The notes beneath the pieces were generated by a model. It was not told where the DNA came from and made no database searches. It saw only the letters and a program-made list of their open reading frames with translations. A stretch of DNA of 64,000 bases, taken from Malurus cyaneus samueli (taxonomy: Eukaryota; Chordata; Aves; Passeriformes; Maluridae). The stretch covers positions 46,733,312 to 46,797,311 of the forward strand of contig CM019218.1 in assembly GCA_009741485.1 (NCBI GenBank). The letters run 5' to 3'. Of the stretch, positions 57,851-64,000 are shown piece after piece. The stretch's first letter is position 1, and each line of letters opens with the position of its first letter. Made by a program: the position numbers and the translations under genes.

Positions 57851-58475
57851 TTAAAATGTTTTAGAATGTGGCTTTATTATCTATTAAGTAGGAACTGAAT
57901 AACGTGGGAGATGTGAACTGGGGAGTGTGTTAGGTACATAATATATCTTCAGTGGATGTGTACGGGATTTTATAGGAGAATATAAACTTGGTTGCTGTTT
58001 CAGGCATAGGTTAATATCACTTACAGTATGTCTCAGTACACTGAGCATACATTGGAAAACACTAAAGAAAGGGAGTTTTCAGATTGCTAATGATTTCCTT
58101 TTAAGGAACATGTGACTAAGGGCTGAGAGAATTTGCTGCTGAAACTGCTTACTACAAGCCTTTGAAAATTCCCTGTCTAGTTATTCACATAGGAAATATC
58201 TGGTTGCAGGCATACTTGGCTGTGCAGGCTTCCATGAGTACCCCATATTTATAAAGCCTGTTCATTCCCCTTTGAATGGGAGCAGTCGACAGAAAGAGTC
58301 ATTTTTGTGAATTCTTTTTAAGTATAAGTGAACTTGCCTTTTGACTTTTGCATTTGATGCTTCATTGTGATTCATGCAAAGTAAAAAAGCCATATGCTAC
58401 AGAGACAGATAAACACACAGATGAAATATCACCAATTCATTTAATTTTTAGTATCACTGATCCATTCTTTTTTTT

Positions 58476-58485
58476 NNNNNNNNNN
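58476..58485. other. Assembly gap (10 N)
   Basis: Ten undetermined bases follow a poly-T run. As with the gap at 23037, the break falls at a homopolymer and the real length may differ from ten. Confidence 0.98.
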
Positions 58486-61400
58486 GTTTCTCAATAGCAA
58501 TAGTATTTTTACTCTGTACCTGCCTATAAGTTTTCCAGCTCTTAGGCTGTCAATTTGTTATCCTTCGTGAAAAACTATACTCACTAAAGGTTATATTCTC
58601 AGAGGCTTTTGGAAAGTGGCCTGGAAAAATTGTTTGCATGCCTGTTAGCACTAGCAAAATCCCAAATTGTCTCAGTGAGTGAGTGTGTCTAGGCCTTCAG
58701 TTCTTTTCTGTGATTTTCTGTAGTACTTGAGAAATATTTTATCACTACTACTCTTTCAACCAGTAATACTAGTCTCTTGCTGGAATTCTTTTCATTTCAC
58801 CCTTAGCAAGATTCATTTACATGCTTCAGATTTAACTAGAATGTATTTAATTGTCTGAAAAGTGATTTCCATGTGAGGCTGGCATGATTTCTGACTTTGG
58901 ATCAGCGAGCTATTGCTTCACTTTGAGTAATTCAACACAAAAATAAAGAAGTGGTTGTACAAATCCCTGCAAAATGAAATCATCCAGTTTCCTAGAGCTC
59001 TGCTTTTTAATTATCCTTCTTTTTGCTCAGGGAATGGATGAAAATAAATTTCATGTACGATGACTGTTATGTATATTTCAGAAAGATGTACGTTCAAATT
59101 GCCACAGAAATCCAATGCAATTATTGCTTCCTAAATTTCATGAAAATATCTTGAGCATCCTACTGACGTATTTTAATGTCCTGATACTTCTCAGGCCAGC
59201 CTGGTTTTACTCTACCAACTTCCTGGGCACAGCCTATGGCAGGAGCAATTAATTCCAACAACTTCTTTGAGGCAAAGTGGAAATAATTTAGACATATAAT
59301 TCTGAAGTACACCTGCAAATTAGGCACCAAGCTAAAGGTTAAAAAAATGGACTTTCACTTTATTGCTCCAAAAGTATGTGGATCCCAAAAACTTTATTCA
59401 TTTTTAACTAATCATAAAATACTGGGTTTATTAAAGTTTTGGAGAAAAGCTAATAGATGCCCACAAATGTATAGATAGGCAGAATTTAAAATACAGATTC
59501 CAAAGGAGTGAAGAGATAAAGATAGTCTGTCCTTTTGCTTCAACAATTCTGAATGTAGCATCAGTTGGAAATCTGCATGTAGGCTAGTTCTGTCTGTATA
59601 TATAGGCATCCAAGAGCTCACATTTAGAGAAAATCATAAGCAAAAATTTGCCAAGATAAATCATAAAACTCTACATAAATAGTTCATGTTTCTTACCACA
59701 TTTTCTCTGCCTTTCTTCATGCAAAATATTAAATGCCCTCAGAAATTGTTGTGCTTAACTCTAGAGTACAAAGAACACTCTGTTGGTCTGGATCATTTCA
59801 GCTTAATTGTTATCTGTATAGCTCAGAGCAAGAGAACCACAAACATCTAATGTAAATGAACAGGAGGAAAAAAATCTAATGAAAAGGAAGGTCTAGTACC
59901 AGAAAACTGACAGAAACATGAGAAGCTAATTGCTGTAGGCTCCATACAACTTGGAATGACCTAAGGGGATATCAACAAATCACTTTCCACTAGAGTATAG
60001 TAACAGCAATGGCATAACAGTGAAATCACTGGCAAAAACTAGGGGAAAAATTCTTTTAAAGTATTGGCATTGGCATGTTAGTGAGCAATTCTTTTTCCAT
60101 TTTAATGGTTATTAATGTCTGTGCTTACATTTAACATCTGCAAATTCTCCCTTCCCACTTTTCTCCCCAAAACCCAACTGGTGGTGTGGTAACTGGATTT
60201 TATGTGTCTATCTCTTTCTTCATTATGAATCCTGAACAATTTTTTCTAATACTGACACCCATAATATAAATTATTTTGTACTAGTATTTATACATTTTTT
60301 TCCTCCTGAAACTGAAGAGATCAGATAAAAAGGAGTGATTTTGTTTTAAACCATAAGATATAAAGTGGCTTTCTTAATCATGTGTTCCAGGTTGCTAATT
60401 TCTAAAAATAAAATAAAATTGTTCAGGGTTTAAGTAAATTAATTAGATCATTTTACAATCATTGGTGAAAGACAGCATGTAAAAGAATTTGGAAGTATCC
60501 CTAGCAAGGACCATTCTTTTTTGTGTTTTGCAGAACTCTCCAAACCCATAAGCTAAACCAATATTTGAATGTGATGACAGTTAAGTTTCCCAGCAATTCT
60601 ATTTGGTCACTACTAAATATTTAGTGGTAGATTTTACATTGTTCACATGTTTTGTTTTCCCATGGGCAGTATTGAGCCTTGAATATATCACCAGGATCTT
60701 TTCTAGGTAGCTGAGTTGAAGAAACAGATTTTTCTGTGATTTAACTATAATATTGGTTGATCAGCATTAACTGGGTGATGTGCAGTGAACCATTTTTCTT
60801 TGGGAAAACAGTACTTTCTTCTCCTCCTCCTCTGTTGCCCACATGTTTTGCTAACAGTTGTTGCCATTGTAACTGATGACAGTTTGAACTTTTCCTGAAT
60901 CAAACTTCTCTTTTTTTTCAACTCTCTTGTCCCATTTTAAAATGCCACTGGTGCAGCACTTACAGCTTAATTTTTGGACTACTATGATCAGATTTTGCTA
61001 CTGTTGTCTATCTTTAACCATTTATTTCCAGTGTATCTCCAGCATCATTACTGTAATTTGTTGTCAGTGAACTCAGGCAACAACACAAGTCTGTAACACA
61101 ATTCTGAAATATTCTTTACACGAAACTCCCTCTGTGCTTGGACAGAAAATGTGGTTGATAGAGTTGCAGAACAACTGTGTTTTAAGTCTTTCTTTAAAGG
61201 CATTACTCTTTATTTCTACCAAAGACATGAATACTTGTGTAGAACTTGCTCATTTCTATCAAAAAGTTATTATTTTTAGGAGCCATTTAAGCGGGGAAAA
61301 AAAATTCTACATATATTCAATGAACAGTCATGGTATCCCATTTATCTAACCATGAGACAGAGTTGCTATAGCTCCAAAAGTTTTATATATTTGAAAAAAA

Positions 61401-61559
61401 AATACATTCAAGAAGAATAAAGACTACAGAATATATATTAAGGCAGTCCATATTTAATAAATATTTGTAGGTGCAAATGTCTCACTGCTACAAAATCCAC
61501 TTTTGAAATGATCTTTTATTTTTAAATGATCTCATGCCAGCCACAGGTACAGCCATATT

Positions 61560-61830
61560 TGTGGTTTCCCCCAGGTACTGAATGACGTTCTGTAGTGGGG
61601 TCAAACGCTTTCATGACATTTAACCATTGGAAACGAAAGAAAACATTTGTGGTGTGAAACAACAGCACATACTTGACCCTCCAAAGTATATCCATTTATA
61701 AATGGATAAAAGTGACTATTTAAAGTTGTTTTATAAGGCAACCACTGTGCTGGCCGAAAACCCCTAATTTACTATTTGAAAAAGTAAATGATGTGTGGGT
61801 ACAAGAACATGCATTTTTTAAAAAGATCTG
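61560..61830. promoter_or_regulatory. Candidate conserved non-coding element with central palindrome
   Basis: The block contains a CRE half-site TGACGT (61583-61588), a reversed CCAAT box CCATTGG (61624-61630), several CpGs and the 20 bp palindrome at 61689. It shows no repeat similarity. A role is inferred from complexity and motif density only. Confidence 0.22.
61689..61708. repeat. Perfect 20 bp palindrome
   Basis: TATCCATTTATAAATGGATA equals its own reverse complement and the symmetry stops at the next base on each side. It lies inside a block of complex sequence and could be a dimer binding site, but a chance AT-rich palindrome is possible. Confidence 0.9.
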
Positions 61831-63189
61831 TGGTGTTCCCGGTGTCGCATTTGATCTCAGAGGTGAAACAACAAAACGAAGTTTTTGAAGGATGTTGCTT
61901 CCCTCGTATTTTTGATTCACCATTATGTGTTAAAATAACCATTAGATTCAAGGGAACAATCCCAGCCTTGCTGTCAATGGTTGCTCAGGTATTTCTTTTA
62001 AACCAGTTTATAATTTCTTTCTTTGTTTTGCTTAAGGGGTGCAGCTGCAGATGGAGATTAGGGAGCTGGTGGGGCCTCAGTCACATTCCTTTCAGCCTCC
62101 TATTTGCTGTGGGGAAGAGGATGAACGAGAAAAAGTCTTATTTCACCCTCTTTTCTGATCTCCTTATGAATGTGACAAGCGGCATCAAAAATTAGTAGCT
62201 TAGGCAGCTACATGGAGGTGTATTTTCACCCATCCTTGCATCCCCACCCAAGCCAAGCATGGCAGTGACACCCAGCCCACTTTTGTTTGATTTTTTTTTT
62301 AATGCCCTTTGACTTCAAGTCTAATTATAGCTTATAAATAGCTTATAAACATTAGCAAGTATCAAAGTGCACTTGCTGTTCCCATACAAGTGCACTCTCC
62401 AAAGGTTGTAAAATAGAAGTTGATAGGTTCTCAAGCAAAACAAATTGGCACTAAAGTGAGTTTTTGAGGCATAGGAGATTTTCGGAATGTTTTTTTTTTT
62501 TAAACAATCTGGATGTTAACAGATTTGTTGAAGATAACTTCAGTAAAGATAGCTTTCTTGAACCCTCTAGAAGCTTTTGTCAAAGAACGCTGAACTATGA
62601 CTAAATCTGTGAGTGGTGTGAATTATTAGGTGATGAATTTAAAAGTAGTGTCCAGATGTAAATAGTGAAAGCATCCAAAATATTACTCAGCAGCTGCAAG
62701 AGCTATAGGAAAAGCTGACATGACAAATTTAGTCATTTCTTAATCACTTTCGTTAGGCAGTATTGTCAGTTCCAAGAGGCAGATTTTCATCTTGATTTAC
62801 GCCTATAATAGAAATGGCTGAAAACTGAAAAGTTCTCAAAACTGTTTACTGACAAAACACCTTTTAAGTCATTTTGGAAGCTTCCTATGACCTAGAAGTA
62901 ATGTTCCTTACACATGCAAGTTGAAAAAATACACTTTTAGACAGTTTATATCAACAAAGCATTTTTTTCTGCCTAGAAGAGTGACCTTAACATGTGTGCG
63001 AGTAGTAAAACCAGGCTTAAATGTATTATTTACAGCTATATCAAAATTTATTAATTAGTTACCTTTGGTTTAAATAAAATTGATTGTTAAAGCAAAAAGT
63101 AGAGGTTAGTATGAATTCTGTTCTGCAGTAGCTTTCAGATAAAAGAAGCAGTGACCCAACTCATTAGCCCTTTGATTTAATATATTGAC

Positions 63190-63500
63190 ACTTGGGTACG
63201 AATAATTCCGTTTAGTGGCTTCTGCTTCCCAGGGATCAATTTAATTAGTTATAAAATGTGACTTCATGTCAGGAGCCAGAAGAAATGCTGACGTTAAATA
63301 AAGTCATACGCAATTTAAACAATAAAGCTATCGATGCCTGGTTAAAAGTTAATGATGCACAAAAAATGGCTTAATAGAGACAACCTCAGCAATGAAAGTG
63401 ATGGTAGGAAAATTAAGCTAAGTGGATGAATGAGAAATCGTGATGTTGTTGGATTGTTAAAACAAATTCACGGATGGCCTGGTGGTTCATTTTGTACTAC
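63190..63500. promoter_or_regulatory. Candidate conserved non-coding element
   Basis: The AT-rich but complex sequence keeps CpGs (GTACGAAT, GACGTTAA, CATACGCAA, ATCGATG, AATCGTG), has a SOX site AACAAT at 63318-63323 and several TAAT-type homeodomain cores. This style is typical of deeply conserved developmental enhancers. Conservation itself cannot be seen from one sequence. Confidence 0.28.
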
Positions 63501-63714
63501 TGTATGTTTCTGATTTAAATACATGTTTGAGGCTAAGGCTGTACTTTCATATTACAAGTGACAAGAAGTGGTCTGAAACCTTTCTCCTTTAGATCCTAGA
63601 AAACGACAAGACAATTTACCTGTGCACATTCATCTTTGATGTGATATCCCCTGGGATATCTCGGCATGACCCAGTATTAACCATAATGGCCTCCTATTAC
63701 AATATTACAAGTAC

Positions 63715-63835
63715 TAATATTTGCACAGTTGGTTGAGACCCCAGTCAGAATCACTGTCATATTCTGCTAGGTGCTGTTTATATACTGTACAAACAAGAAA
63801 GGACAGTTCGTGCCCTGAAGAAGGGAAGAATTTAA
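63715..63835. repeat. Probable ancient L3/CR1-like fragment
   Basis: The pieces TCTGCTAGGTGCTGTTTATA, TACTGTACAAACAAGAAAGG and ACAGTTCGTGCCCTGAAGAA resemble, in order, a common old amniote repeat containing 'gtgctaggtgctgtacaaac' and 'agacagtccctgccccaaag'. The call is by eye only. The ends are approximate. Confidence 0.45.
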
Positions 63836-64000
63836 TCTTAAAGCACCATATCCTTTCAAAACCCATTTAATGCTGTAGATGTGATCTACTTATGTTATCT
63901 AAGGAGAGTAAGAGGGTTTAGTGAAGAAAACAGCAACCCAGAAAATTGTGGGAGTTACAATTTGCCCTTCATTTTTCCTTCTGTTGCTCCTTATTGAACA

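Larger units (their letters stand above)
37477..64000 (+). other. SOX6: SOX6 intron, 5' part (at least 26.5 kb)
   Basis: This intron opens with donor GTCAGT after the Q-box exon and runs past the end of the window. It holds a (TG)17 microsatellite at 41515-41548, a 10-base gap at 58476-58485, ancient L3/MIR-like fragments at 57712-57850 and 63715-63835, and a perfect 20 bp palindrome at 61689-61708. Candidate conserved elements lie near 42320, 50810, 61560 and 63190. One antisense open stretch at 40029-40279 has splice-like borders. The remaining kilobases are AT-rich intron in which I see no gene. Confidence 0.85.

Noticed and set aside
37477..64000. Next SOX6 exon (peptide VQGHMPPLMIP)
   Set aside because: No matching open stretch after an acceptor was found, so it lies downstream of the window.

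Overview
The window looks like avian (or at least sauropsid) nuclear DNA. It is AT-rich and intron-dominated, has no dense gene content, and carries CR1 LINE 3' ends with the typical bird layout and degraded 8-9 bp terminal repeats. The only gene I can support is a central piece of SOX6, a SoxD-family HMG-box transcription factor, on the + strand. Species cannot be fixed from the sequence alone.

Three consecutive coding exons are present at 7327-7416, 33753-33925 and 37408-37476. All have AG acceptors and GT donors and compatible phases, and together they give a continuous reading frame. They encode the stretch just before the leucine zipper, the leucine zipper with the start of the Q-box, and the rest of the Q-box coiled coil. 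This part of SoxD proteins mediates homodimerisation and pairing with SOX5. The start codon, the upstream exons, the HMG box and the 3' end lie outside the window.

Layout: 1-7326 is intron with a minus-strand CR1 copy at about 6126-6485. 7417-33752 is a 26.3 kb intron with a second CR1 (18733-18842), several ancient L3/MIR-like scraps, long poly-T tracts and a 20-base assembly gap. 33926-37407 is a 3.5 kb intron. 37477-64000 is at least 26.5 kb of the next intron, with a (TG)17 microsatellite, a 10-base gap, further ancient repeats and several stretches of complex, CpG-retaining sequence that look like conserved non-coding elements.

Most open frames of 60-157 codons here behave like chance ORFs. 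I found no RNA gene, CRISPR array, complete transposon or novel multi-gene system. The best leads are a weak splice donor on an in-frame 90 bp SOX6 exon, a possible antisense exon or pseudogene at 40029-40279, and a handful of candidate enhancers. All of these except the splice-site reading are inference.
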